From Chitinivorax sp. PXF-14 (GTDB lineage: Bacteria > Pseudomonadota > Gammaproteobacteria > Burkholderiales > SCOH01): a stretch of DNA of 64,000 nt. Below are positions 17,847-26,471 of the stretch, piece after piece. Under the pieces are notes generated by a model. It was not told where the DNA came from and searched no databases. It saw only the letters and a list, made by a program, of their open reading frames with translations. The number at the start of each line of letters is the position of its first letter. The stretch's first letter is position 1. The translations under genes were made by a program, and so were the position numbers. Location of the stretch: the NCBI RefSeq assembly GCF_040812015.1, contig NZ_JBFNXJ010000002.1:248001-312000 (forward strand), given 5' to 3'.

Positions 17847-18446
17847 GTGTCCGACGGCCTGCCCGCGGCGGCTTTGCTCGCCGACACCTACCTGCCGGGC
17901 CAGCTGTTCGCCATGGTGCGCGCCGACACGAGGCTGATGGCCTGCCTGCGCGCCGCGCGCTCGCTCGAACTGCCGGACTGGTATCTGGCAGCGGGCTGCA
18001 TCCGCAACCTGGTGTGGGACAGGCTGCATGGCTACGCCGAGCCGAGCGGCGCGCAGGACATCGACCTGGTGTATTTCGACCCGGCCAGCCCACCCGAGCA
18101 CGACCTCGATCTCGAACAGCAACTCAACCGCGCCTACCCGGCCGGCTGGGAGGTGGTCAACCAGGCGCACGTGCATCGCTGGTACCGCGGGCCGCTGGGC
18201 GACCCGACCACCCAGCTGAAAAGCACGCTGGACGGCCTTTCCCGCTGGCCGGAACAGGCCACCTGCATTGGCCTGCGGCTCGATGCCAAGGATGTGCTCA
18301 AGCTCGCTGCGCCATGTGGCCTCGAAGACCTGTTCACGCTGCGCTGGCGGCGCAACCCACGCGTTGCCGACAACGCCACGGTGCTGCGCCGCGCCGAGGA
18401 AAAGCGTGTGGCCGCACGCTGGCCGCGTGTGCTGATCGGCGACTGA
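17847..18446 (+). CDS. Nucleotidyltransferase-family protein (DUF925-like)
   Basis: A 199-residue protein beginning at a GTG, three bases after the VWA gene stop, so co-transcribed. It resembles the YjhX-unrelated DUF925 nucleotidyltransferase-like group: LPDWYLAAGCIRNLVWDRLHG, then the acidic AQDIDLVYFDPASP (Asp residues where the metal-binding acidic pair would be), then VNQAHVHRWYRG and GLEDLFTLRWRRNP. The substrate is unknown. The pairing with the VWA gene may be incidental. Confidence 0.75.
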   Translation: MSDGLPAAALLADTYLPGQLFAMVRADTRLMACLRAARSLELPDWYLAAGCIRNLVWDRLHGYAEPSGAQDIDLVYFDPASPPEHDLDLEQQLNRAYPAGWEVVNQAHVHRWYRGPLGDPTTQLKSTLDGLSRWPEQATCIGLRLDAKDVLKLAAPCGLEDLFTLRWRRNPRVADNATVLRRAEEKRVAARWPRVLIGD

Positions 18447-18455
18447 CAGCCGCGC

Positions 18456-18551
18456 ATGAGCCGGACCTTCCACGCCACCTTTGGTGTGGCGCCGTCGCAA
18501 CTCACACGCATGGAAATCGTGGTCGACCACACCGCCGATCCGACCCAGTAA
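18456..18551 (+). pseudogene. AraC-family C-terminal remnant
   Basis: A short open stretch of 31 codons with no visible start region of its own. Its residues SRTFHATFGVAPSQL closely match the last helix of AraC/XylS DNA-binding domains (typically SRxFkxxfGxsPsqyR). The N-terminal ligand domain and first helix-turn-helix are absent, so this looks like the tail of a lost regulator left after a deletion. It is short, so the match may be chance. Confidence 0.45.
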
Positions 18552-18593
18552 TTGCGTTCAAGCGCAAATAGGCTGAACGCTCTAGACTGCGGG

Positions 18594-18650
18594 GACGTCG
18601 ATGAACCGGCTCACGCGCCAGCTACAAGGCCGTGAGCAGGCTCCGACGTC
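18594..18650 (+). promoter_or_regulatory. Strong nested stem-loop in the leader of the DUF962 pair
   Basis: GACGTCG (18594-18600) pairs with CGACGTC (18644-18650). Inside, GCTCACG (18609-18615) pairs with CGTGAGC (18631-18637), extended by GCC/GGC around an eight-base loop. The structure ends about 10 bases before the ribosome site AAGGAG. There is no U-tract. It could be an RNA leader controlling translation, or a DNA operator. Confidence 0.5.
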
Positions 18651-18671
18651 TTATAACAAGGAGATAACACC

Positions 18672-19154
18672 ATGCGCACTCTCAAACAGTGGCTGACCCT
18701 CTATGGGGAAAGCCACCAGAACCCGGCCAATATCGCCATCCACAAGATTTGCGTGCCGACCATCGTCTTCACCGCCTTCGGCCTGTTGTGGACCATTCCT
18801 GTCCCCGATGGCATCCGCAATCTGCTCGGCATCAATGGCGTGGGCCTCGTCAACGCCGCCACGCTCGCCTTCCTGCTCGGCATGGCGTTCTACCTGCGGC
18901 TGTCGGGCATCATGGCGCTCGGCATGGGCATCATGTGTGCAGGCTTTCTGGCGCTGCTCGTGTGGCTGCAGGCCACGGGCGCGCACATCCTGCAATTGAG
19001 CGTGGTGATCTTCGTGGTGGCGTGGATCGGCCAGTTCATCGGCCACAAGATCGAGGGTAAGAAGCCGTCGTTCTTCGAAGACCTGCAATTCCTGCTGATC
19101 GGCCCGGCATGGACGCTCGCGGCGCTCTACCGCGGCCTCGGCATCCGCTACTGA
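18672..19154 (+). CDS. DUF962 / Mpo1-like membrane protein
   Basis: A 160-residue integral membrane protein starting MRTLKQWLTLYGESHQNPANIAIHKICVP. The motif YxxSHQNPxNxxIHxIcVP is the hallmark of the DUF962/Mpo1 (YGL010w) family; the yeast member is an alpha-oxidation dioxygenase acting on 2-hydroxy fatty acids. His residues at HQNP, NIAIHKI and the late GHKIEGKKPSFFEDLQFLLIGP are the family's conserved positions. Four hydrophobic segments are visible. AAGGAG sits eight bases upstream of the ATG. A second, shorter member of the same family follows eight bases later. Function in bacteria is unproven. Confidence 0.85.
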   Translation: MRTLKQWLTLYGESHQNPANIAIHKICVPTIVFTAFGLLWTIPVPDGIRNLLGINGVGLVNAATLAFLLGMAFYLRLSGIMALGMGIMCAGFLALLVWLQATGAHILQLSVVIFVVAWIGQFIGHKIEGKKPSFFEDLQFLLIGPAWTLAALYRGLGIRY

Positions 19155-19162
19155 GGTGCGCC

Positions 19163-19468
19163 ATGGAACAGCGCTACACGAGCTTCGCCAGCTTCTATCC
19201 GTATTACCTGAGCGAGCACAGCAACCGCACCTGCCGCCGGCTGCATTTCGTCGGCAGCAGCCTGGTGCTGGGGCTGCTGCTCGCCGCCCTGCTCACCGCC
19301 CACCCGGCCCTGCTGTGGTGGATGCCGCTGGCGGGCTACGGCTTTGCCTGGGCCGGCCATTTCTTCTTCGAGCACAACCGCCCGGCGACCTTTCGTTACC
19401 CGGTCTATAGCCTGATCGGCGACTGGGTCATGTACTGGCAGATGATGACGGGCAAAATCCGCTTCTGA
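19163..19468 (+). CDS. Second DUF962 / Mpo1-like protein
   Basis: A 101-residue membrane protein (MEQRYTSFASFYPYYLSEHS...) with the DUF962-type features YLSEHSNRTCRRLHFVGS and GYGFAWAGHFFFEHNRPATF, followed by YSLIGDWVMYWQMMTGKI. It is shorter than the upstream paralogue and its histidine pattern (SEHSN, RLHFVG, GHFFFEHN) is that of the short bacterial DUF962 subgroup. GAGGT lies upstream of the ATG. The eight-base gap to the previous stop points to co-transcription. Confidence 0.82.
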   Translation: MEQRYTSFASFYPYYLSEHSNRTCRRLHFVGSSLVLGLLLAALLTAHPALLWWMPLAGYGFAWAGHFFFEHNRPATFRYPVYSLIGDWVMYWQMMTGKIRF

Positions 19469-19665
19469 CCGCCACCCGGCATGGGCCCACCGGCCCATGC
19501 CCTCCTCCCGCGCCGCCATCATGCCTGCGGCATAGCGCCACAAACCGCCGGACAGGCCGTCGCTGCTGACTTATCGCCCGATATTGGGCAAGCAAACGAC
19601 GTTTAATTTCCTATACTCATTGCAAGGTCCGCCGTAGATTTCAACGCTTGTGCGGGAGGGAGCGC

Positions 19666-20133
19666 ATGCGCCATGCGCATTGCTGGGTCGCCATCTGCCT
19701 CATGCTCGGCATGCTGTTGCCGGGCTGCAGCAGCACGCCCAAGCCGGTCAACGTGCGCGCGGTGGTCGAGGCGCAGAAGAACGTCAACCCGGACAGCAAA
19801 GGCCGCGCCTCGCCCGTGATCGTGCGCGTGTACGAGCTGAAGTCGCTCGCGACCTTCAACGACCTGGATTTCTTCTCGCTCTACGAGCGCGACAAGGAGA
19901 CGCTGGGCGCCGAGATGCTCGCGCGTGAGGAACTGCAGCTCAAACCCGGCGAATCACGGCTGATCGAGCGGCCATTGCAGCTCGATACGCGCTATGTCGG
20001 CGTGGTGGCAGCCTTCCGCGATCTGGCGCGGGCGCAGTGGCGCGCCTCGGTGGCCATCCCGGCGGAACGCAAGAAGCTGCCGCTGGCGATCGGCGTGGAC
20101 AAGACCAAAATATCCATCACCATCCCCGAATAG
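19666..20133 (+). CDS. tssJ: Type VI secretion lipoprotein TssJ
   Basis: A 155-residue outer-membrane lipoprotein. The signal peptide ends in the lipobox LLPGC with Cys21 as lipidation site. The mature part has the transthyretin-like TssJ pattern: NVNPDSKGRASPVIVRVYEL, FNDLDFFSLYERDKETLGAEM, and ending GVDKTKISITIPE. TssJ anchors the TssM periplasmic domain to the outer membrane. GGGAGGG upstream favours the ATG at 19666. First gene of the tssJ-tssK-tssL-tssM-tagF run. Confidence 0.92.
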   Translation: MRHAHCWVAICLMLGMLLPGCSSTPKPVNVRAVVEAQKNVNPDSKGRASPVIVRVYELKSLATFNDLDFFSLYERDKETLGAEMLAREELQLKPGESRLIERPLQLDTRYVGVVAAFRDLARAQWRASVAIPAERKKLPLAIGVDKTKISITIPE

Positions 20134-20136
20134 ACG

Positions 20137-21465
20137 ATGTCCTGGAACAGCAAAGTCATCTGGTCCGAGGGGATGTTCCTCGAACCACAACACTTCCAGC
20201 AGCACGACCGCCACGTCGAACGCATGATCGAGGGGCGCGTCGCGCCGATCGCGCCGTTCGGCTGGGGATTCAGCAGGCTGGAACTCGACGCGGCCGCCCT
20301 TACGCTGGGCAAGGTGCAGTTGCGCGAGGCGAAAGGGGTGCTGCCGGACGGCACCCCTTTTGATTTTCCGGCGCAGGATGCGCCGCCCGATGCCCTCGAC
20401 ATCCCGCCCGACACACGCAGCGCCAAAATCTACCTGGCGCTGCCGGTGCGCCGCGTGGGCCTGCCTGAGGCGACCAGCGACGGCGATGCGCTGGCGCGCT
20501 ACCTGGTGGAAACACGCGAGGTCGTCGATACCCATTCAAGCGCCGACCACAGCGCGCCGATCGACACCGGCCGCCTGGCGCTGCGGCTGTTGCGCGAGCA
20601 GGATGCGACCGACGCCTATGCGCTGCTCGGCTGCGTGCGCGTGGTGGAGCGCCGCGCCGACAACCAGCTGACGCTCGACCGCGGCTACATCCCGCCGATG
20701 CTGTCGGTCGCGGCCGATACCACGCTGTCGAGCTACGCCAACGAGCTGCACGGCCTGTTGCACCAGCGCGCCGAGACGCTGGCCGCCAGGCTCGGCCAGC
20801 CGGGGCGCGGCGGAGTGGCCGAGATCGCGGATTTCCTGTTCCTGCAGACGCTGAACCGCTGCGAGCCCCTGTTCGCCCACCTGGCGGGCCATCCGCTGCT
20901 GCACCCGGAGCGGCTGTTCGCCGTGAGCCTGATGCTCGCGGGCGAGCTGTCGACCTTCAGCCAGAGCACCCGCCGGCCCTCGGCGATGCCGGGCTATCAC
21001 CACGATGCGCTGGAGACCTGCTTTCCGCCGCTGATGGACGAGATACGCCGTACGCTGACCATGGTGATGGAGCAGACGGCGATCCCGATCGAGCTGCAGG
21101 ACCGCAAATACGGCATCCGCGTAGCGGTGATCCCGGACCCGGAGCTGACGCGCCATGCCAACTTCGTCCTAGCGGTGAATGCGCAGATGCCGTCGGAGGC
21201 CGTGCGCACGCGTTTTCCGGCCCAGCTCAAGATCGGCCCGGTGGACAAGATCCGCGACCTGGTGAACCTGCAACTGCCCGGCATCGGGCTGCGCTCACTC
21301 GCCGTGGCGCCACGCGAGCTGCCTTACCACGCGGGCTTTCACTATTTCGAGCTCGACCGCAACGGCGAACTGTGGAAACAGCTTGAGCGCACGGGCGGGC
21401 TGGCGATGCATGTGTCGGGCGAATTCCCCGGCCTGGAGATGGAGTTCTGGGCCATCCGCGAGTGA
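20137..21465 (+). CDS. tssK: Type VI secretion baseplate protein TssK
   Basis: A 442-residue cytoplasmic protein with the diagnostic TssK beginning VIWSEGMFLEPQHFQQHDR. TssK is the trimeric adaptor that links the baseplate to the TssJLM membrane complex. Other family stretches include the central LNRCEPLFAHLAGHPLLHPE and the C-terminal ELPYHAGFHYFELDRNGELW. The length is standard. It starts three bases after the tssJ stop. A 99-base gap without evident signals separates it from tssL. Confidence 0.95.
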   Translation: MSWNSKVIWSEGMFLEPQHFQQHDRHVERMIEGRVAPIAPFGWGFSRLELDAAALTLGKVQLREAKGVLPDGTPFDFPAQDAPPDALDIPPDTRSAKIYLALPVRRVGLPEATSDGDALARYLVETREVVDTHSSADHSAPIDTGRLALRLLREQDATDAYALLGCVRVVERRADNQLTLDRGYIPPMLSVAADTTLSSYANELHGLLHQRAETLAARLGQPGRGGVAEIADFLFLQTLNRCEPLFAHLAGHPLLHPERLFAVSLMLAGELSTFSQSTRRPSAMPGYHHDALETCFPPLMDEIRRTLTMVMEQTAIPIELQDRKYGIRVAVIPDPELTRHANFVLAVNAQMPSEAVRTRFPAQLKIGPVDKIRDLVNLQLPGIGLRSLAVAPRELPYHAGFHYFELDRNGELWKQLERTGGLAMHVSGEFPGLEMEFWAIRE

Positions 21466-21564
21466 GCGGCCCGCACTGATTCGGCCCGGCTTGCCGCCTG
21501 GCCATGGCTTCGGCCAGGCGCAGGCACGCGCCGGGCCACGAGAACCCTTGCTTGAGGCGATCCC

Positions 21565-22869
21565 ATGTCGCAGGACGATCCGTTTGCCACGCCGAGCGGC
21601 GACCGCACCATCATCATGCCCTCGCCACGCGGCCGCGCCGCGCAGACGCCGCCGCCCGCGCCGCAGCCGGCGGGCCCGGCGGCCTTGCCAGACGACGGCC
21701 CAGCGGCGCTGGCCGGCCTGAACCCATTGCTGGCGATCGCCAACCCCCTGCTCGACATCGTGCCGCAGCTGCGCGCAACGCCGGTTCACAACGACCCGGC
21801 CGGCCTGCGCGACTTTCTGGCGCAGGGTATCCGTGAATTCGAGTCGCGCGGGCGCGCGCTCAATCTGCCGCAAGAGGTGATGATCGGCGCGCGCTACTGC
21901 CTGTGCACGCTGCTCGACGAGACCGCTGCCTCCACGCCGTGGGGCGGCTCGGGGGTGTGGGCCGGGCACAGCCTGCTGTCGATGTTCCACAACGAGACCT
22001 GGGGCGGCGAAAAGTTCTTCCTGCTGCTCGCCAAGCTGGCGGAAAACCCAAGGGCCAATCGCGACCTGCTGGAGCTGATGTACGCCTGCCTGGCGCTCGG
22101 CTTCGAAGGCCGCTACCGCGTGCTCGACAACGGCGCGTCGCAGCTCGATGCGCTGCGCCACCGGCTGGCCGACATCCTGCGCAAGGAGCGCGGCGAATAC
22201 GAGCGGGACCTGTCGGCGCAGTGGCTGCCGGCGCAGATGAAGCGCTCGCGCGTGCTGATGCACCTGCCGCTATGGGTGGCCGCCGTGGTGGCCGTTGCCG
22301 TGCTGTTTCTGGCCTATCTTGGGCTCAGCATCCGGCTCAATCACGCCTCCGACCCGCTGTTCGCGCAGATCCAGTCCATCCGCGCCAAGGCGCCGCCGCC
22401 CGTCGTCGTCGCCCCGCCGCCGGCGCCCAGCCCGCGTTTGGCGACCTTCCTCGCGGAAGAAGTACGGCAGGGCCTGGTTTCGGTGCGTGAGGATGCCAAC
22501 GCCAGCGTAGTGACGATACGCGGCGACGGCCTGTTCGCCCCCGGCAATGCGACGATCGAAGCCAATTACCTGCCCCTGCTCGGCCGCATCGCCGCAGCGC
22601 TCAACGGCGTGGCGGGCCGCGTGCAGGTCACCGGCCACACCGACAACCGGCCGATCCGCTCGGCGCGCTTCCCGTCCAACTGGCACCTGTCGCAGGAGCG
22701 CGCGCGCAACGTCATGCAGATCCTGCAGGATGGCCTGAAGACGCCGAGCCGCATCAGCGCCGAGGGCCGCGCCGACGCCGAGCCGATCGCCGCCAACGAC
22801 ACGCCCGATGGCCGCTCGCGTAACCGCCGCGTGGAAATCACCCTGTATGCGACCAAGGTGGCACCATGA
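21565..22869 (+). CDS. tssL: Type VI secretion TssL with C-terminal OmpA/MotB domain
   Basis: A 434-residue evolved TssL (DotU/IcmH-like). The N-terminus carries the T6SS motif DRTIIMPSPRGR. The cytoplasmic DotU domain (about 55-235) includes ARYCLCTLLDETAASTPWG and the FHNETWGGEKFFLLL signature. One membrane segment (about 233-255) follows, then a periplasmic OmpA-like peptidoglycan-binding domain (about 310-430) with VQVTGHTDNRPIRSARF and the late DARSRNRRVEI-type motif. It anchors the secretion complex to the inner membrane and cell wall. Its last four bases overlap the tssM start (ATGA). Confidence 0.95.
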   Translation: MSQDDPFATPSGDRTIIMPSPRGRAAQTPPPAPQPAGPAALPDDGPAALAGLNPLLAIANPLLDIVPQLRATPVHNDPAGLRDFLAQGIREFESRGRALNLPQEVMIGARYCLCTLLDETAASTPWGGSGVWAGHSLLSMFHNETWGGEKFFLLLAKLAENPRANRDLLELMYACLALGFEGRYRVLDNGASQLDALRHRLADILRKERGEYERDLSAQWLPAQMKRSRVLMHLPLWVAAVVAVAVLFLAYLGLSIRLNHASDPLFAQIQSIRAKAPPPVVVAPPPAPSPRLATFLAEEVRQGLVSVREDANASVVTIRGDGLFAPGNATIEANYLPLLGRIAAALNGVAGRVQVTGHTDNRPIRSARFPSNWHLSQERARNVMQILQDGLKTPSRISAEGRADAEPIAANDTPDGRSRNRRVEITLYATKVAP

Positions 22870-25800
22870 AGAAGTTGCTCGGAGCGATTTTCAACCGCCA
22901 CGTGCTGACGCTGCTTGGCCTGATCCTGCTGGCGCTGCTGATCTGGCTCGTCGGTCCGTTGATCGCGATCGCCGAATTCCGCCCGCTCGACCCGCGCTGG
23001 GTGCGCATCACGCTGATCGCCGCCGCCTTTGCCATCTACCTCGGCAGGCTGCTGTGGCGCTGGCTGCAGAACCGCAAGAAGAACGCCCAGTTGATGGATG
23101 GCCTGCTGGCCGCCCACGCGCCGGCCGGGCCCGATACCCAGGGCCCGGGCGCTGAAGAAGTCGCGCTGCTGCGGCAACGCTTCGAAGAGGCCGTGGGCGT
23201 GCTCAAGCAGTCGCGCCTCGGTGGCCAGAAGCGGCAATCGCCGCTGTCGGCGCTGTTTGGCAGCCTGACGCAGCGCTATGTCTACGAGCTGCCTTGGTAT
23301 GTGTTCATCGGCGCGCCCGGCTCGGGCAAGACGACCGCGCTGGTGAACGCCGGGCTCAAGTTTCCGCTCGCCGACAAGTTCGGTCAGAACGCGATCCGCG
23401 GCATCGGCGGCACGCGCAATTGCGACTGGTGGTTCACCGACGAAGCCGTGCTGCTCGACACCGCCGGCCGCTACACCACGCAGGAGAGCAACCAGTCGGC
23501 CGACGCGGCGGCGTGGCAGGGTTTCCTCGCACTGCTCAAGAAATTCCGCCCGCGCCGCCCGATCAACGGCGTGATGCTGACGGTCAGCGTGACCGACCTG
23601 CTGCAGCAGAACGCGATGCAGCGCGAGCAGCACGCCGCGGTGCTGCGCACGCGCATTCAGGAGCTCTACGGCGAGCTCGGCGTGCGCTTCCCGATCTATG
23701 TGCTGGTGACCAAGGCCGACCTGCTCGCGGGCTTCATGCAGTTTTTCGGCGAGCTCGGCGCCGAGGAGCGCGCGCAGGTCTGGGGGGTGACCTTCCCCTA
23801 CCACGAAGAGCCGGCGGCCGACCCGACCGCTGCGCTCGGCAATGATCTCACCGCGCTGGAGCGGCGCCTGAACGACCGCCTGATCGACCGCCTGGAGCAG
23901 GAGCGCGACCCGCAACGGCGCGCGCAGCTTTACCTGTTCCCGCAGCAGTTCGCGATGATCCGCCACCTGCTGACGGACTTCCTGCAGTCGGTGTTCGCAC
24001 CGTCGAGCTACGAGATCCCGCCCTTGCCGCGCGGCGTGTATTTCACCAGCGGCACGCAGGAAGGCAGCCCGATCGACCGGGTGATGGGCGCGCTGGGCCG
24101 CAGCTTCAAGCTCGAAAGCCGCCTGCTGCCGGCGCAGCGGCCAAGCGGCAAGAGCTTCTTCCTGAGCCGGCTGATCCGCGACGTGCTGTTTGCCGAAAGC
24201 CAGCTCGCCGGCACCAATCTGCGCTGGGAGCGCCGCCGGGCGATGCTGGCGCTGGCCGGCTTCGCCGCCGCCGGCCTGATCACGGCCGGCATGCTGAGCG
24301 CCTGGGGCATCTCGTATTCGCGCAACAGCAGCTATCTGGCCGATGTCGCGGCCCGGCTGCCGGCGGTCAGACAGCGCGTGCAGGCCATCGCCGTGCCCGG
24401 CACGCCGGACGTGCTGCCACTGATGCCGCCGCTGACCGAGCTGCGCCATGTCGCCGACACACCCGAGTTCATGGCGGCCAAGCCACCGCTGTCCTTCGGC
24501 TGGGGCCTCTACCAGGGCGACAAGCTCGATACGGCGGCCGACATCGCCTATCGCCACCTGCTGCGCGACGCGATGCTGCCGAAACTCGGGCTGCGGCTGG
24601 AAACCCTGCTGCGCAGCAGCGGCGAATCGCATGCCGACCTGCTGTACGAGGCGCTCAAGGCCTACCTGATGCTGACCGATGCCGAGCACTTCGATGGCGC
24701 CGATTTCAAGGCCTTTGTCGAGGCGGACTGGGACGAAAACCTGCCGCACGACGTCAGCAGCGACGACCGCGACCAGCTCAGGGCACATTTGGCCGCCCTG
24801 CTCGAAAACGGCCAGCCGCAATACCCGCTGCCGCTCGACAAGGCACTGGTCGCGAGCACGCGCAGCTCGATCGCCCAGACACCGATCTCACGCCGCATCT
24901 ACAATCGTATCCGCCGCGCCGGACTCGGCACCGATCTGCCCGAATTCACCATCGCCCAGGCCGCTGGCCCAGCCGCCGCGCTGGCCTTCTCACGCCAGAG
25001 CGGCCAGCCGCTGACGCGCGGCGTGCCGGGCCTGTTCAGCGTGGAAGGCTACAAGCGCTTCAAGAAAGCCTCGGAAGAAGTCACCGCACAACTGGCCACC
25101 GAGGAAGGCTGGGTGCTGGGCAGCCCGGGTAAGGCCGACAAGGTGCGCGATGCCAAGGAGGAAGCCGCCCTGCTCGGCGAGGTGCGCCGCCTCTACCTGG
25201 AGGACTATGGCAACACCTGGGATGCCTTCGTCAAGGACATCCACGTCGTCAGCGGCGGCGGGCGCAAGCAGAGCCTGCAGACGGTGAGCCTGCTGTCGGC
25301 GCCCGATTCGCCGCTGCCCAAGCTGTTGCGCGCGATCGTCGAACAGGTGACGCTGGTGAAGAAGCAGGACGAGCAGAAAACCCTGGTCGAAAAAGGCGAG
25401 GATCGCTTCAAGGAAACCACCAAGACGCTGCGCAAGCTGGTGGGCGAGGACAAGCCCGCCGCCACGCTCGACACCGCGAGCAGCGCGCAGACGCTGGTCG
25501 ACGACCGCTTCGACGGCCTGCGCCGACTGGTGACGCCGTCGGCACCGGGCCAGCCCGCCCCGATCGACGCCACCACGGCGCTCTTGAAGGAGCTCTATGC
25601 GCAGATGACGGCGGCCGATGCCGCGATCCAGGGAGGCAATGCGCCACCGCCGAGCGACGTGGCGAACAAGGCCAAGGTCGAGGCGGGGCTCGCGCCCGAG
25701 CCGGTGCGCGGCATGCTGCTGGTGCTCTCCGACGCGGCGGCAAGCCAGGCGCTGTCCGGCGTCAAGGAGAACATCAGCCAGCTGATGGGGGCGAATATCG

Positions 25801-26471
25801 GCGACTTCTGCAGCAAGGCCATCGCCGGCCGCTACCCCTTCGTCAAGGGCAGCGCGCGCGATGTGACGCAGGATGACTTCGCCCACCTGTTCGCACAGGG
25901 CGGCCTGCTTGACGACTTCTTCCAGAAGAACCTGCTGACGCTGGTCGATACCTCGACCAGGCCCTGGAGTTACCGCCAGCTATCCGACCGCAAGATGAGC
26001 GACAGCACCGGCGCGTTAGCCCAGTTCCAGCGGGCGCAGGCGATCCGCGATGTATTCTTCCGCGGCGGCGGGCGCGGGGCGGCGATGCGGCTCGATTTCA
26101 AGCCGATCGAGATGGATGCGAGCATCACGCAGTTCATCCTCGATGTCGACGGGCAGCTGGTGAAATACAGCCACGGCCCGCAGGTGATCATGCCGGTGCA
26201 ATGGCCCGGGCCGCGCGGCAGCACGCAGGTACGCCTGCAGCTGTCGCCGCCGCTCGCCAACGGCAGCTCGGGCCAGGTGTACGAAGGGCCGTGGGCGCTG
26301 TTCCGCATGTTCGACAAGGTGCAGATCGAGCCCTCGGGGCAGCCCGAGAAATTCATCGCGGTATTCAATGTCGATGGCCGCAAGGCGCGCTTCGAGGTCG
26401 CGACGGGCAGTGTGCAGAACCCGTTCCGCCTGCGCGAGCTCGACCAGTTCCAATGCCCGGAGCGCCTGTGA
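22866..26471 (+). CDS. tssM: Type VI secretion membrane protein TssM
   Basis: A 1201-residue inner-membrane ATP/GTP-binding protein of the IcmF class. Two N-terminal membrane segments (about 13-33 and 43-62) are followed by a nucleotide-binding domain with Walker A GAPGSGKT at 149-156 and the DTAGRY motif. A third membrane segment lies near 455-478. The large periplasmic region ends with a beta domain rich in GPRGSTQVRLQLSPP-type strands that contacts TssJ. The length is normal and the frame intact. The start overlaps tssL by four bases; the stop overlaps tagF by one base. Confidence 0.95.
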   Translation: MKKLLGAIFNRHVLTLLGLILLALLIWLVGPLIAIAEFRPLDPRWVRITLIAAAFAIYLGRLLWRWLQNRKKNAQLMDGLLAAHAPAGPDTQGPGAEEVALLRQRFEEAVGVLKQSRLGGQKRQSPLSALFGSLTQRYVYELPWYVFIGAPGSGKTTALVNAGLKFPLADKFGQNAIRGIGGTRNCDWWFTDEAVLLDTAGRYTTQESNQSADAAAWQGFLALLKKFRPRRPINGVMLTVSVTDLLQQNAMQREQHAAVLRTRIQELYGELGVRFPIYVLVTKADLLAGFMQFFGELGAEERAQVWGVTFPYHEEPAADPTAALGNDLTALERRLNDRLIDRLEQERDPQRRAQLYLFPQQFAMIRHLLTDFLQSVFAPSSYEIPPLPRGVYFTSGTQEGSPIDRVMGALGRSFKLESRLLPAQRPSGKSFFLSRLIRDVLFAESQLAGTNLRWERRRAMLALAGFAAAGLITAGMLSAWGISYSRNSSYLADVAARLPAVRQRVQAIAVPGTPDVLPLMPPLTELRHVADTPEFMAAKPPLSFGWGLYQGDKLDTAADIAYRHLLRDAMLPKLGLRLETLLRSSGESHADLLYEALKAYLMLTDAEHFDGADFKAFVEADWDENLPHDVSSDDRDQLRAHLAALLENGQPQYPLPLDKALVASTRSSIAQTPISRRIYNRIRRAGLGTDLPEFTIAQAAGPAAALAFSRQSGQPLTRGVPGLFSVEGYKRFKKASEEVTAQLATEEGWVLGSPGKADKVRDAKEEAALLGEVRRLYLEDYGNTWDAFVKDIHVVSGGGRKQSLQTVSLLSAPDSPLPKLLRAIVEQVTLVKKQDEQKTLVEKGEDRFKETTKTLRKLVGEDKPAATLDTASSAQTLVDDRFDGLRRLVTPSAPGQPAPIDATTALLKELYAQMTAADAAIQGGNAPPPSDVANKAKVEAGLAPEPVRGMLLVLSDAAASQALSGVKENISQLMGANIGDFCSKAIAGRYPFVKGSARDVTQDDFAHLFAQGGLLDDFFQKNLLTLVDTSTRPWSYRQLSDRKMSDSTGALAQFQRAQAIRDVFFRGGGRGAAMRLDFKPIEMDASITQFILDVDGQLVKYSHGPQVIMPVQWPGPRGSTQVRLQLSPPLANGSSGQVYEGPWALFRMFDKVQIEPSGQPEKFIAVFNVDGRKARFEVATGSVQNPFRLRELDQFQCPERL

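Noticed and set aside
16644-18530. 628-codon open frame antisense to the VWA and nucleotidyltransferase genes
   Set aside because: Composition shadow; no motif, and both plus-strand genes show family signatures.
22566-24821. 751-codon open frame antisense to tssL/tssM
   Set aside because: Arg/Gln/Ala-rich low-information sequence without any motif; opposite strand is clearly coding.
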